This document shows, piece by piece, positions 26,808-35,834 of a stretch of DNA of 64,000 bases. Origin of the DNA: Streptosporangium amethystogenes. GTDB taxonomy: Bacteria > Actinomycetota > Actinomycetes > Streptosporangiales > Streptosporangiaceae. The DNA lies in the NCBI RefSeq assembly GCF_000721075.1, contig NZ_JOEQ01000038.1:7863-71862 (forward strand), read 5' to 3'. The notes under the pieces are model-generated. The model did no database searches. It was not told the DNA's origin and was given only the letters and a program-made list of their open reading frames with translations. Every line of letters starts with the position of its first letter. Position 1 is the first letter of the stretch. The position numbers and the translations under genes were made by a program.

Positions 26808-27200
26808 TCAGTACCAGCCCCGCGAGCCGAAGTGCGCCCACGCCTGGCACGGAGATCCGTAGCGCTGCTTGATGTAGCCGAGTCCCCATCTGATCTGTGT
26901 CCTGGGGTTGGTGCGCCAGTCGCGGCCGGCGCTGGCCATCTTGCCCGCGGGCAGCGCCTGCGGGATACCGTACGCGCCCGAATAGCGGTTGTGGGCGCGG
27001 TGGTTCCAATTGCTCTCCCTGGTCCAGAGCCTGCTGAGGCAGTTGAACTGGGCCCTGCTCCAGCCGTGCGCGGCCACCATCGGCCTGGCGACGGCCTGGT
27101 TGCCCGTTCTCGCCGAGGACGCCTGGGCGACCGTGGTGGTGGTGCCGAGGGTGAGCGCCGAGGCGATCACCAGCACACCGGTACGGCGTAGCGTCGACAT
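26808..27200 (-). CDS. Secreted transglycosylase-like (SLT) protein B, 130 aa
   Basis: A clean signal peptide (STLRRTGVLVIASALTLG, Ala-X-Ala cleavage near residue 27) is followed by a short spacer and the same SLT domain as protein A: LWTRESNWNHRAHNRYSGAY, IPQALPAGKM and IRWGLGYIKQRYGSPC, with the catalytic Glu in RESNW. ATG 27200 has GGGAG seven bases upstream. The two domains share most residues over about 70 positions, while the N-termini differ, so this is a duplicated gene pair with diverged export and linker parts. Confidence 0.85.
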   Translation of the reverse strand: MSTLRRTGVLVIASALTLGTTTTVAQASSARTGNQAVARPMVAAHGWSRAQFNCLSRLWTRESNWNHRAHNRYSGAYGIPQALPAGKMASAGRDWRTNPRTQIRWGLGYIKQRYGSPCQAWAHFGSRGWY

Positions 27201-27421
27201 GGGACTCCCTTGTGCCTTGGAGGTGGGGGACGGCCGCCACGATGCCCGGTGATCCGCCGCCGGGCCAGTCGACAGCACATGTCAGGAGCCATGTCAAAGA
27301 TCGGTAAGAAAATGATCAAAGCCTTGGTGAGGGGGGCGCCGTCTCGCCTGTGTCCTCTGTCACATTTCACTTTATGGACGACATAACTCTCAAACGTGAC
27401 AGGGGGATTAGGGTGCGGAGC

Positions 27422-27907
27422 ATGGGAATCCGTGATATCGCCATCAACACTCTTTCCGATGCGCCCACCACACTGGCCGAGCTGGCCGGAGAACGGGCGG
27501 TCCTCGTCGTCAACGTCGCTTCCAAATGTGGCCTGACCCCCCAGTACGCGGCTCTCGTCGACCTCCAGCGGACCTACGGCGATCGGGGGTTCACGGTCGT
27601 GGGGGTGCCCTGTAACCAGTTCTACGGACAGGAGCCGGGCACCGCGGAGGAGATCCAGGAGTTCTGCTCCACCACCTACGGCGTCGACTTCCCGCTTCTT
27701 GCCAAGAGCGAGGTCAACGGCGAGGGCCGGCACCCGCTCTACGACCTGCTCACCCAGACCCCCGACGGCGAGGGCAAGGCCGGCGACGTCGAGTGGAACT
27801 TCGAGAAGTTCCTCGTCTCGAAGGACGGGGAGGTGCTCGCCAGGTTCCGGCCGCGCGTCCTGCCCGACGACCCCGCGGTCATCGAGGCGATCGAGAGGTC
27901 CCTCTAG
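27422..27907 (+). CDS. Glutathione peroxidase family thiol peroxidase, 161 aa
   Basis: Reduces peroxides, in bacteria usually with thioredoxin rather than glutathione. The catalytic set is visible: Cys36 in NVASKCGLTPQ, Gln70 in NQFYGQEPG, and Trp125-Asn126 in VEWNFEKF. Cysteine, not selenocysteine, is used. ATG 27422 has GCGGAG just upstream; the frame extends to 27350 without need. Its 3' end overlaps the convergent LacI-family gene by 29 bases. Confidence 0.93.
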   Translation: MGIRDIAINTLSDAPTTLAELAGERAVLVVNVASKCGLTPQYAALVDLQRTYGDRGFTVVGVPCNQFYGQEPGTAEEIQEFCSTTYGVDFPLLAKSEVNGEGRHPLYDLLTQTPDGEGKAGDVEWNFEKFLVSKDGEVLARFRPRVLPDDPAVIEAIERSL

Positions 27908-28877
27908 CCGCGCAACTGCCCCTGACGATCAGCTCGGTGGGCAGCAGCACCCCGCGCGGCCGCCTGGTGCCGCCGCGCAGCACCAGTTCGGCGGCGCGGT
28001 AGCCGATGTCCTGGGCAGGCTGGGCGATCACCGTCAGCGGTGGTGCGCACAGCTCCGCCCAGGGCACGTCGTCGAACATGATCAGAGACAGGTCCCTGGG
28101 AATGCGCAGGTCAAGCTCCCTGGCCGCCAGCACCGCCGCCTCACCCAGCAGGTTCCCTCCCGCCAGTACGGCGGTCAGGTCGGGCCGGTGCTGGAAGAGC
28201 CCGGCCGCGGCGGCGTACGCGGAGTCGCGACTGCCACGGGCGACGACGATCAGTTCCTCGTCGACGAGGGGGCCGAGCGCCAGCCGGAAGAAGGACAGGC
28301 GCTGTTCCTGACCGGGGCCGCCGAGGTAGGCGATGCGACGGTGTCCCAGCCCCGTCAGGTAGTCGACCGCGGTCCTGATTCCCGCGCGGTCGTCGGCCAG
28401 CACCGTGGGGATGTCGGCGTGTCCGGGTGAGAGCCGGTGCGCGAACACGGTGGTCAGCCCGGCCCGCAGGGTCGGCGCCCAGCCGTCGCCGTCACCGGAG
28501 GGGACCGCGATCACCCGGTCCACCCCCTGTTCGAGCAGCGTGCCGATCAACTCGGCCTCACGCTCGGGGTCGTCGCCGGTGGCGCCCAGGATCACCGGCT
28601 CTCCCGCCGAGCGCGCGCAGGTGAGCACGCCGTCGGCCAGGCGGCCGTAGAAGGTGTCGGTGATGTCGGGCAGCAGCAACCCGATCCCGCCCGAGCGCCG
28701 CTGACGCAGGTTGCGCCCGAGCGCGCTGGGCCGGTAGTCGAGCTGGGCCGCGACGTTCAGCACCCGTTCCCTGGTCTCGGGACTCGCCGATCCGCCGGAC
28801 AGAACCCGGGACACCGTGGCGACCCCCACCCCGGCCGCCTCGGCGACATCCTTGATCGTCGTACGACGCATGTTCAT
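27879..28877 (-). CDS. LacI-family transcriptional regulator, 332 aa
   Basis: The N-terminal LacI helix-turn-helix (RRTTIKDVAEAAGVGVATVS, RVLSGG) is followed by the hinge and a periplasmic-binding-like effector domain (IGLLLPDITDTFYG, then TVLADDRAGIRTAVDYL, then LIMFDDVPWAELCAPPLT). It is divergent from the sugar-transporter ATPase msiK. An operator-like palindrome covers its start codon, suggesting self-repression, and another lies in front of msiK. A sugar or sugar phosphate is the probable effector. Start ATG 28877; ATG 28871 is also possible. Confidence 0.91.
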   Translation of the reverse strand: MNMRRTTIKDVAEAAGVGVATVSRVLSGGSASPETRERVLNVAAQLDYRPSALGRNLRQRRSGGIGLLLPDITDTFYGRLADGVLTCARSAGEPVILGATGDDPEREAELIGTLLEQGVDRVIAVPSGDGDGWAPTLRAGLTTVFAHRLSPGHADIPTVLADDRAGIRTAVDYLTGLGHRRIAYLGGPGQEQRLSFFRLALGPLVDEELIVVARGSRDSAYAAAAGLFQHRPDLTAVLAGGNLLGEAAVLAARELDLRIPRDLSLIMFDDVPWAELCAPPLTVIAQPAQDIGYRAAELVLRGGTRRPRGVLLPTELIVRGSCAARGTSRSPR

Positions 28878-28890
28878 GGAAACGATTCCA
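28877..28890. promoter_or_regulatory. LacI-type operator at the lacI-family start
   Basis: TGGAAACGATTCCA has perfect TGGAA/TTCCA arms and the central CG typical of LacI-family operators. It overlaps the regulator's own start codon. Confidence 0.65.
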
Positions 28891-28964
28891 TCATGCTTTC
28901 CGTGTTCGATCCAGCGTGAAGCGATAACGGCTGCCCTGCTGACAGGCCAAAACCAGCCATCCTC

Positions 28965-28993
28965 TTGACAGAGATATCCGTTTCCGGTGAGAT
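28965..28993 (+). promoter_or_regulatory. Candidate msiK promoter
   Basis: A perfect TTGACA (28965-28970) is followed after 17 bases by TGAGAT (28988-28993), reading toward msiK. The spacer contains TATCCGTTTCCGG, itself similar to the operator half-sites. Confidence 0.5.
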
Positions 28994-28996
28994 GCA

Positions 28997-29010
28997 TGAA
29001 AACGTATCCA
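28997..29010. promoter_or_regulatory. LacI-type operator upstream of msiK
   Basis: TGAAAACGTATCCA resembles the site at the regulator start (shared TG-AAACG-TCCA core) and sits just downstream of the candidate msiK promoter, where binding would block transcription. Confidence 0.55.
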
Positions 29011-29054
29011 ATATCGGGTGAACACGGGGTTGGCCCGAGGCGCTAAGGACTTCC

Positions 29055-30275
<1,221 letters not shown>

Positions 30276-30324
30276 TCGGCCCGACGGACCTCAGGGGCCG
30301 TCATCGACCATCCCCGCAGGCCGG

Positions 30325-30367
30325 AAAGGGCCCGCACCACGACCCCCTCCCGTGGTGCGGGCCCTTT
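30325..30367. terminator. Strong two-way terminator between msiK and the SDR gene
   Basis: AAAGGGCCCGCACCACG (30325-30341) and its exact complement (30351-30367) form a 17-bp stem with a 9-base loop. The A-run at one end and T-run at the other suit both converging genes. Confidence 0.85.
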
Positions 30368-30398
30368 CTGTCGAAGTTGTCACGCCGAAAGTGTCACG

Positions 30399-31151
30399 TC
30401 AGCGGCGGCCGAGGCGGCGTGAGACCTGGCCGATCAGGTTGAGGGGAAGCAGCCTGCCGATCCTGACGATGGCCTTGTAGCGCAGGTCGGGGATGCTCAC
30501 CGGCACACCACGGGCCAGGTCGCGCATGGCCTCGCGGGCGACGTTGTCCGCCGACAGCCACAGGAAGCCGGGGATGCTCGACGTGTCCATCGAGGCGCGC
30601 TGGTGGAACTCGGTGTGCACGAAACCCGGGCACAGGGCCATGACCCGCACCCGGCTACCGGCCATCTCCATGGCCGCGGACTCGCTGAAGCTGACCACCC
30701 ACGCCTTGGAGGCGCTGTAGGAACCCCGGGTGAAGAACGCCGCCACCGACGCCACGTTGATCACCGCGCCCCGGTCGCGCTCCCTCATGCCCGGCAGCGC
30801 GGCCAGCGTCAGCCGCAGCACCGCCTCGCAGTGCAGCTTGAGCATCCGCACCTCCTCCTCCACCGGAACGTCGAGGAAGTGGCCCGGGTGGCCGAAGCCC
30901 GCGTTGTTGACCAGCAGGTCGACCCCCTCGCGGAGTCGTCGTTCCACCGCCTCCAGGCCCTCGTCGGTCACCAGGTCGGCGACGAGTACCTCGCTGCTCA
31001 CCCCGTAGCGCAGGCGCAGCTCCTCGGCGACCGAGATGAGGCGTTTCTCGTCGCGGGCGACCAGGACGAGTGAGAATCCGTCGGCGGCCAGACGGCGGGC
31101 GAAGGCGGCGCCGATGCCGGCCGTCGCCCCGGTGATCAATGCGGTTGGCAT
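30399..31151 (-). CDS. Short-chain dehydrogenase/reductase, 250 aa
   Basis: A classical SDR: the NADP-type glycine motif TGATAGIG at residues 7-14, NNAG in LLVNNAGFGHPG, and the catalytic Ser with YSASK in NVASVAAFFTRGSYSASK. The C-terminal part (VPVSIPDLRYKAIVRIGRLL) resembles the membrane-associated end of DltE/short-chain acyl reductase-like proteins. The substrate is unknown. Single gene bounded by the msiK terminator. Confidence 0.9.
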   Translation of the reverse strand: MPTALITGATAGIGAAFARRLAADGFSLVLVARDEKRLISVAEELRLRYGVSSEVLVADLVTDEGLEAVERRLREGVDLLVNNAGFGHPGHFLDVPVEEEVRMLKLHCEAVLRLTLAALPGMRERDRGAVINVASVAAFFTRGSYSASKAWVVSFSESAAMEMAGSRVRVMALCPGFVHTEFHQRASMDTSSIPGFLWLSADNVAREAMRDLARGVPVSIPDLRYKAIVRIGRLLPLNLIGQVSRRLGRR

Positions 31152-31391
31152 ACCCGCAGTCTAGGGACGCCCCGGTGGGGGAGGGCAGGCGAACGCCCGA
31201 GGGTTCCGGCCGGTGGCCGTGTCGACCCGTGATCGTCAAAAGGCGTAGAACAGTTGGCGATCTTTCGGCAAGTGTCATGAGGCGGCGAGACCGTTCCCGA
31301 CGAGGTTGCATATAACGGGTTCCAGGGACATGTCGCCCGCACTCCGGGTGCCGTCTCCACAGCTTGAAATGCCGCCACCGGGGAGCTTGAA

Positions 31392-31841
31392 ATGGCTGGA
31401 AAGTGTTTGGTACCCACCGTCTTGACGGTGACCGTCGGGGCCGCACTGGCCTTCGGAATATCAACGGCTGCCTCCGCCGCGACTCTGACCACCGCGACCG
31501 GCCTGTCCGCGCCGGCGGTTCAGCCGGTGCCGTATCCACCGCGTCCCGCGGAGCAGGTCAACTCGATCCATCAGGACCAGCAGCAGGGAAACAACATCCG
31601 CCTGGAAAACCGCAGGAGGCATCATCGTAACTGTGCGGGGCGCTGCCGTAGCTGCGGGAGGAACTGCGGCGGTGGCGGTTGCGGGAGAAGCTGTGGGCCG
31701 AGCGCGGTAGCGGGAAAGCAGCTGCCGTTCACAGGGGCACCCATGGAGACAATGGCCGTGCTCGGCGGCGGCCTGCTGGCCGTGGGAGCGACCGGCACGC
31801 TGATCTCGGTACGGCGCCGTCGATCCGCCCGTGCCGAATAG
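31392..31841 (+). CDS. Cys-rich surface protein with LPxTG-type sorting signal, 149 aa
   Basis: A signal peptide (about residues 1-29, ending ASA-A) leads a short mature region of Pro, Gln and basic residues. A cluster of seven cysteines follows within about 25 residues (CAGRCRSCGRNCGGGGCG). The end is a sortase signal: LPFTG, a hydrophobic stretch (MAVLGGGLLAVGATGTLISV) and RRRR. It is therefore probably cell-wall linked. GGGGAG lies eight bases before the ATG. Its end overlaps the DUF4012 gene by 11 bases, so the two are co-translated. Confidence 0.78.
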   Translation: MAGKCLVPTVLTVTVGAALAFGISTAASAATLTTATGLSAPAVQPVPYPPRPAEQVNSIHQDQQQGNNIRLENRRRHHRNCAGRCRSCGRNCGGGGCGRSCGPSAVAGKQLPFTGAPMETMAVLGGGLLAVGATGTLISVRRRRSARAE

Positions 31842-33603
31842 GAGACGACGCCGAACAGTCGTAGTGGGCCTGCTGGTCCCCGCAGCCCTGGGGTTGGCGG
31901 GGGGCTGGTCGGTCCACCTCGGCATGCGCGTGCGCGATCACCTGGAGGCCGCCAGGGGGGCGCTGGTCCAGTTGCGCTCGGTGGTGGGCGCGGGCGATCC
32001 GCGCCCGGTGACCGAGGCGCTGGCAGAGACGCTGACAGAGGCCCGCCGGCACGCGGTCGAGGCCCGGCGGCTCACCGGGGGCCCGGACTGGTGGGTGATC
32101 GCGCACACCCCGATCGCGGGGAACGCCGCGACGACCGTGCGCGGTCTCGCCGGGGCCACCGCCGAGCTGACCGATGTGCTCGCCGGCGTGCGGGAGGCAG
32201 CCGGCCCTCTCCTGACGATCAGAACGCGCTCCCCGGGCGACCTGCGGCACCAGCTGGTCGCGCTCGACGCCGCGGCGCCGGCCCTGGACGACGGCGTCAC
32301 CCGTCTCGGGCGGGTGCTCGCCCACCTGGCGGCCACTCCGGACAACACCGGCCTGGACCGGCTGGACGAGGCGCGTGACACGGCGCTGAACGAGATCGGC
32401 CGGCTGCGTGGCCTGCTCCGCGGCGCGGCGGACGCGGCCGCCCTGTTGCCCCCGATGCTCGGCCGCGACGGCCCCCGCCGCTACTTCCTGGCGTTCCAGA
32501 CCAACGCCGAGGCGCGAGGCACCGGGGGACTGGTCGGGGCCTTCGGCATCCTGAGGGCCGACCGTGGCCGGGTCTCCGTCGAGCGTCTCTCCGCCAACAC
32601 CGGCCTGGCCACAAGTCCGGTACCCGTCGCCGACCACGGCCAGGACTTCCTCGGGCGCTATGGAACGGGCGCGACCAGGATGCTCTCCGTCTCCAACCTC
32701 TCCCCGCACTTCCCGTACGCCGCGGCCACCTGGACGGGGCTGTGGGAGCGGCAGGCAGGCGGGCGGCTGGACGGTGCCATCGCCACCGATCCGGTGGGCC
32801 TCGCCCACCTGCTGAGGGTGATCGGGCCGGTCCCTCTCCGTGGCGGGAGCGAGGTCACCGCCGAGAACGTCGTCGACCTCACCGAGCGGGAGGCCTACGC
32901 CCGCTACCCCGACCCCGTGGCACGCAAGCGGTTCCTCATCGAGATCGCCGGTGCCGTCAGCGAGGCGCTGCCCACGTCTCTCGTCGACCCGACCAGGCTG
33001 CTGCCCGCGCTGTCCGACATGGTGAGCGAGCGGCGGCTCCAGATCTGGAGCCGGCACCAGGCCGAGCAGCGGCGGCTGTCGCGTACCCCGGTCGGTGGCG
33101 TGCTGCCGTCGCGCCCGGGGCCGTTCGCGGGACTGGTGGTCAACAACTCCGCCGGAGGCAAGCTCGACTACTACCTGGAGCGCTCCCTCGGCTACGAACT
33201 GGGCCCCTGCCGGGGCGGGCTGCGCTCCTCGACGGTGCGGATCCGGCTCACCAACGACGTCCCGAGACGGACACTGCCCTCCTACGTCACCGGCAGGCTC
33301 GACTCCCCGCAAAGCGGTCACACCCCCGGTTCCAATCTGCTGTGGGTGTCGCTGTACGGCGGGCTCGACGCGAGGATGACCGAGGCGCGCCTCGACGGCG
33401 AGCGGGTGGCGGTCATCAGGGAGGCCGAACGCTCCCACCCCGTCTACTCGGCTCTCCTGGAGTTCGCCCCGGGACAGTCCAGGAGGCTGGAGTTCGACTT
33501 CACCGAACTCGCCTCCGACGATCCGCCAATGGTCCCGGTGCAGCCGCTGGTCCGTCCCCAGCGGACTCGCGTCACCCAGGACCCGCGGGGTTGCGCCTTC
33601 TGA
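31831..33603 (+). CDS. DUF4012-domain membrane-anchored protein, 590 aa
   Basis: A single N-terminal membrane helix (residues 9-28) is followed by a large extracytoplasmic region. The DUF4012 core (about residues 200-450) shows YFLAFQTNAEARGTGGLVGA and later FAGLVVNNSAGGKLDYYLER. Such proteins are repeatedly found with exopolysaccharide genes in actinobacteria; the biochemical role is not known. GTG start at 31831 overlaps the sortase-signal gene. It stands at the left edge of the polysaccharide locus, and a linked role in glycan export or wall attachment is inference. Confidence 0.85.
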   Translation: MPNRRRRRTVVVGLLVPAALGLAGGWSVHLGMRVRDHLEAARGALVQLRSVVGAGDPRPVTEALAETLTEARRHAVEARRLTGGPDWWVIAHTPIAGNAATTVRGLAGATAELTDVLAGVREAAGPLLTIRTRSPGDLRHQLVALDAAAPALDDGVTRLGRVLAHLAATPDNTGLDRLDEARDTALNEIGRLRGLLRGAADAAALLPPMLGRDGPRRYFLAFQTNAEARGTGGLVGAFGILRADRGRVSVERLSANTGLATSPVPVADHGQDFLGRYGTGATRMLSVSNLSPHFPYAAATWTGLWERQAGGRLDGAIATDPVGLAHLLRVIGPVPLRGGSEVTAENVVDLTEREAYARYPDPVARKRFLIEIAGAVSEALPTSLVDPTRLLPALSDMVSERRLQIWSRHQAEQRRLSRTPVGGVLPSRPGPFAGLVVNNSAGGKLDYYLERSLGYELGPCRGGLRSSTVRIRLTNDVPRRTLPSYVTGRLDSPQSGHTPGSNLLWVSLYGGLDARMTEARLDGERVAVIREAERSHPVYSALLEFAPGQSRRLEFDFTELASDDPPMVPVQPLVRPQRTRVTQDPRGCAF

Positions 33604-33879
33604 CGCCGAACTCCCCGGCGGGACGGCGGGTGGACCCGCCCGGCACCTGTCCTCGCGCGGTGCCGGCGCGCCGTATCGGCAGAAAAGAGCAAAGAGGCGC
33701 GTGCCACGGGTGGTGGCGCACGGCGGGCGATCTACCCTCGCGCCATGAGGGCTTCACCGGGGACCGATGGGATCGCACAGCACTCCGTGACCGTGGTGGG
33801 AGCCGGAGCACCGGGCGGTGGCGAGGGCGTCCCGCCCGGGCACGAGGGCTGCGGGCAGCGCTGCTGGCGGGAGGCCGGG

Positions 33880-34482
33880 GTGGCGCGGGTACCGCGGGAC
33901 GGTGCCCGCTTCCGCATCCTCTTCGTGTGCACCGGCAACGTCTGCCGCTCCCCGATGGCCGAGCGGCTGACCCGCTCCGCCATCGGGCCGTGCCCCGCGG
34001 TCCAGGTGATCAGCGCGGGCACCCACGCCGAACCGGGGCGGGAGATGACAGAGCATGCCCGGCGGGTCCTGGTACGGCTCGGCGGCGATCCGGCCGGCTT
34101 CGGTTCCCGCCCGCTCAGCCCCGAGCTGGTGGCCGCCGCGGACCTCGTGCTGACGGCCACCCACGGGCACCGCGCGGAATCGGTGGCCATGCACCTCGCG
34201 GCGGCCACCCGGACTTTCACCATCGCCGAGTTCGGCACACTGGTGCGGGCCGTGCCGCCCGAGGAGATCGTCCGGCACCGGGATCCCGTACGGCGGGCCC
34301 GCGCACTGGTCGACGAGACACGGGCGATGCGCGGACTGGTCCGGGTCGACCGGTTCGACATCGCCGATCCGTACGGGCGATCCCGGCTGGTCTATCGGAT
34401 GGTGGGACGGCGCATCGCGAGATCGCTCGCCGTCCCGTTCCGGTTGCTCACACACCCACCGGCTTCTTGGCCGTCTTCTTGA
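33880..34482 (+). CDS. Low-molecular-weight protein-tyrosine phosphatase (Wzb-like), 200 aa
   Basis: The active-site loop VCTGNVCRSPMAE carries the CX5RS nucleophile motif, and the general-acid region DIADPYGRS is present near the C-terminus. The usual partner is a BY-kinase of polysaccharide assembly; here that kinase is the convergent neighbour and the two genes overlap by 35 bases. GTG 33880 is favoured because GGGAGG is six bases upstream and the family normally starts shortly before the CX5R loop. The frame is open from ATG 33745, which would add 45 Gly/Pro-rich residues. Confidence 0.85.
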   Translation: MARVPRDGARFRILFVCTGNVCRSPMAERLTRSAIGPCPAVQVISAGTHAEPGREMTEHARRVLVRLGGDPAGFGSRPLSPELVAAADLVLTATHGHRAESVAMHLAAATRTFTIAEFGTLVRAVPPEEIVRHRDPVRRARALVDETRAMRGLVRVDRFDIADPYGRSRLVYRMVGRRIARSLAVPFRLLTHPPASWPSS

Positions 34483-35830
34483 CCTCTGCCTGGTACTCGT
34501 ACTCGTACCCGTAGCCGTGGTAGGCGTCGTTGCCCGACCGGACGAAGTTCAGGACGGTTCCCACCACGCGGACGTTGATCGATGACAGCAGCTCCGAGGC
34601 GCGGGCCATGTGTTCCCGGCGGGTCTTGCCGTACCGGGCGACGAGCAACGCGCCGTCGCAGAGTGCGGCGATCGCCGCCGCGTCGGTGATGGGCAGTAGC
34701 GGCGGCGCGTCGATGATCACCATGTCGTACGCCGCGGTGAGCTGGGCGAGTACCTCACGCATCCCGCCCGAGCCGAGCAGCTCGCTCGGGTTGGGCGGGA
34801 TCTGGCCGCTCGGCAGGACGGACAGACCGGCCTCGCCCCAGACCTGGATGACCTCGTCCAGGCGTGCCCTGTCGATCAGCACGTCCGTCAGGCCGATCGC
34901 TCCCTCGATGCCGAGGTAGCGAGGAATGCTGGGACGGCGCAGGTCGCCGTCCACCAGGACGACCCGCCAGCCGGCCTGGGCCAGTGTGATCGCGAGGTTG
35001 GCGGAGATCGAGGACTTTCCCTCGCCCGGCAGACAGCTGGTGACCACGAGTGATTTCGGCTGCCGGTCGACGCCGATGAACTGCAGGTTGGTGCGGAGCG
35101 CGCGAAACGCCTCGGATCTGGTGGACCGGCCGTGATTGCGCAGGATCAGGGGGTAGTGCCGCGCGTCCCGCTCGTAGCCGATGACCCCGAGGGTCGAGTT
35201 GCCCGACGCCTCCTGCAGTGCCTGGGAGGTCTTGATGGTCGTGTCCAGCCGGTCTCGGAGGATGATCGCAGTCATGGTGGCCAGCAGCGCGGTCAGCACC
35301 GCGACCGCCAGGTTGGCCAGTGGTCTGGGACTGACGGGTTCCTCCGGGACATCCGCCTGGTCCACTATCGTGATCTTGACGGCGGGGCGGCTGCGCGGAG
35401 TGGGCCGCTCGATCTGGTCGATCAACTCGGCGAACCGTGCCCCCAGGGCGTTGGCCAGCTGGGAGGCTCGCGCGGGGTCGGTGTCGGTGACCGTGGCACG
35501 CAGGAACACGGTGCCCGGGACGGCCTCGGCGGTGATGTTCTCCTGGAGGCGCCCGATGTCCTCATCCTTGACGATCTGGCCGACCACCCGGCGGCTGGAC
35601 AGCAGGCTGGCGTAGGAGTGCACCCGCTGGGCCGACAACATGCCCGCCTGATAGGCGGTGGAGAGACTGCCCTCCTTGTCATAACCCGACACCAGCATGG
35701 AGATCGTCGCGACGTATTTCGGCGGCGTGTTCGCCGTGACGGTGAGTGCCGCGCCTACTGCCAGGATCAACGAGAGGAGGAGCAGCAGCCAGTTCCTGCG
35801 CGCCAGTCGTACGTAGTAGAGCAGATCCAC
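34448..35830 (-). CDS. Wzz-BY-kinase fusion (polysaccharide chain-length/tyrosine autokinase), 460 aa
   Basis: The N-terminal half is a Wzz domain with helices near residues 13-33 and 173-192. The C-terminal half is a BY-kinase: Walker A PGEGKSS near 265, Walker A' VVLVDGDLRRPS and Walker B MVIIDAPPLL. The end is a short Tyr cluster (YHGYGYEYEYQ), the usual autophosphorylation target. It controls polymer length through phosphorylation cycles, here likely reversed by the convergent phosphatase. It is the last gene of a five-gene minus-strand operon, four bases after the transferase gene. Confidence 0.92.
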   Translation of the reverse strand: MDLLYYVRLARRNWLLLLLSLILAVGAALTVTANTPPKYVATISMLVSGYDKEGSLSTAYQAGMLSAQRVHSYASLLSSRRVVGQIVKDEDIGRLQENITAEAVPGTVFLRATVTDTDPARASQLANALGARFAELIDQIERPTPRSRPAVKITIVDQADVPEEPVSPRPLANLAVAVLTALLATMTAIILRDRLDTTIKTSQALQEASGNSTLGVIGYERDARHYPLILRNHGRSTRSEAFRALRTNLQFIGVDRQPKSLVVTSCLPGEGKSSISANLAITLAQAGWRVVLVDGDLRRPSIPRYLGIEGAIGLTDVLIDRARLDEVIQVWGEAGLSVLPSGQIPPNPSELLGSGGMREVLAQLTAAYDMVIIDAPPLLPITDAAAIAALCDGALLVARYGKTRREHMARASELLSSINVRVVGTVLNFVRSGNDAYHGYGYEYEYQAEVKKTAKKPVGV

Positions 35831-35834
35831 GGGG

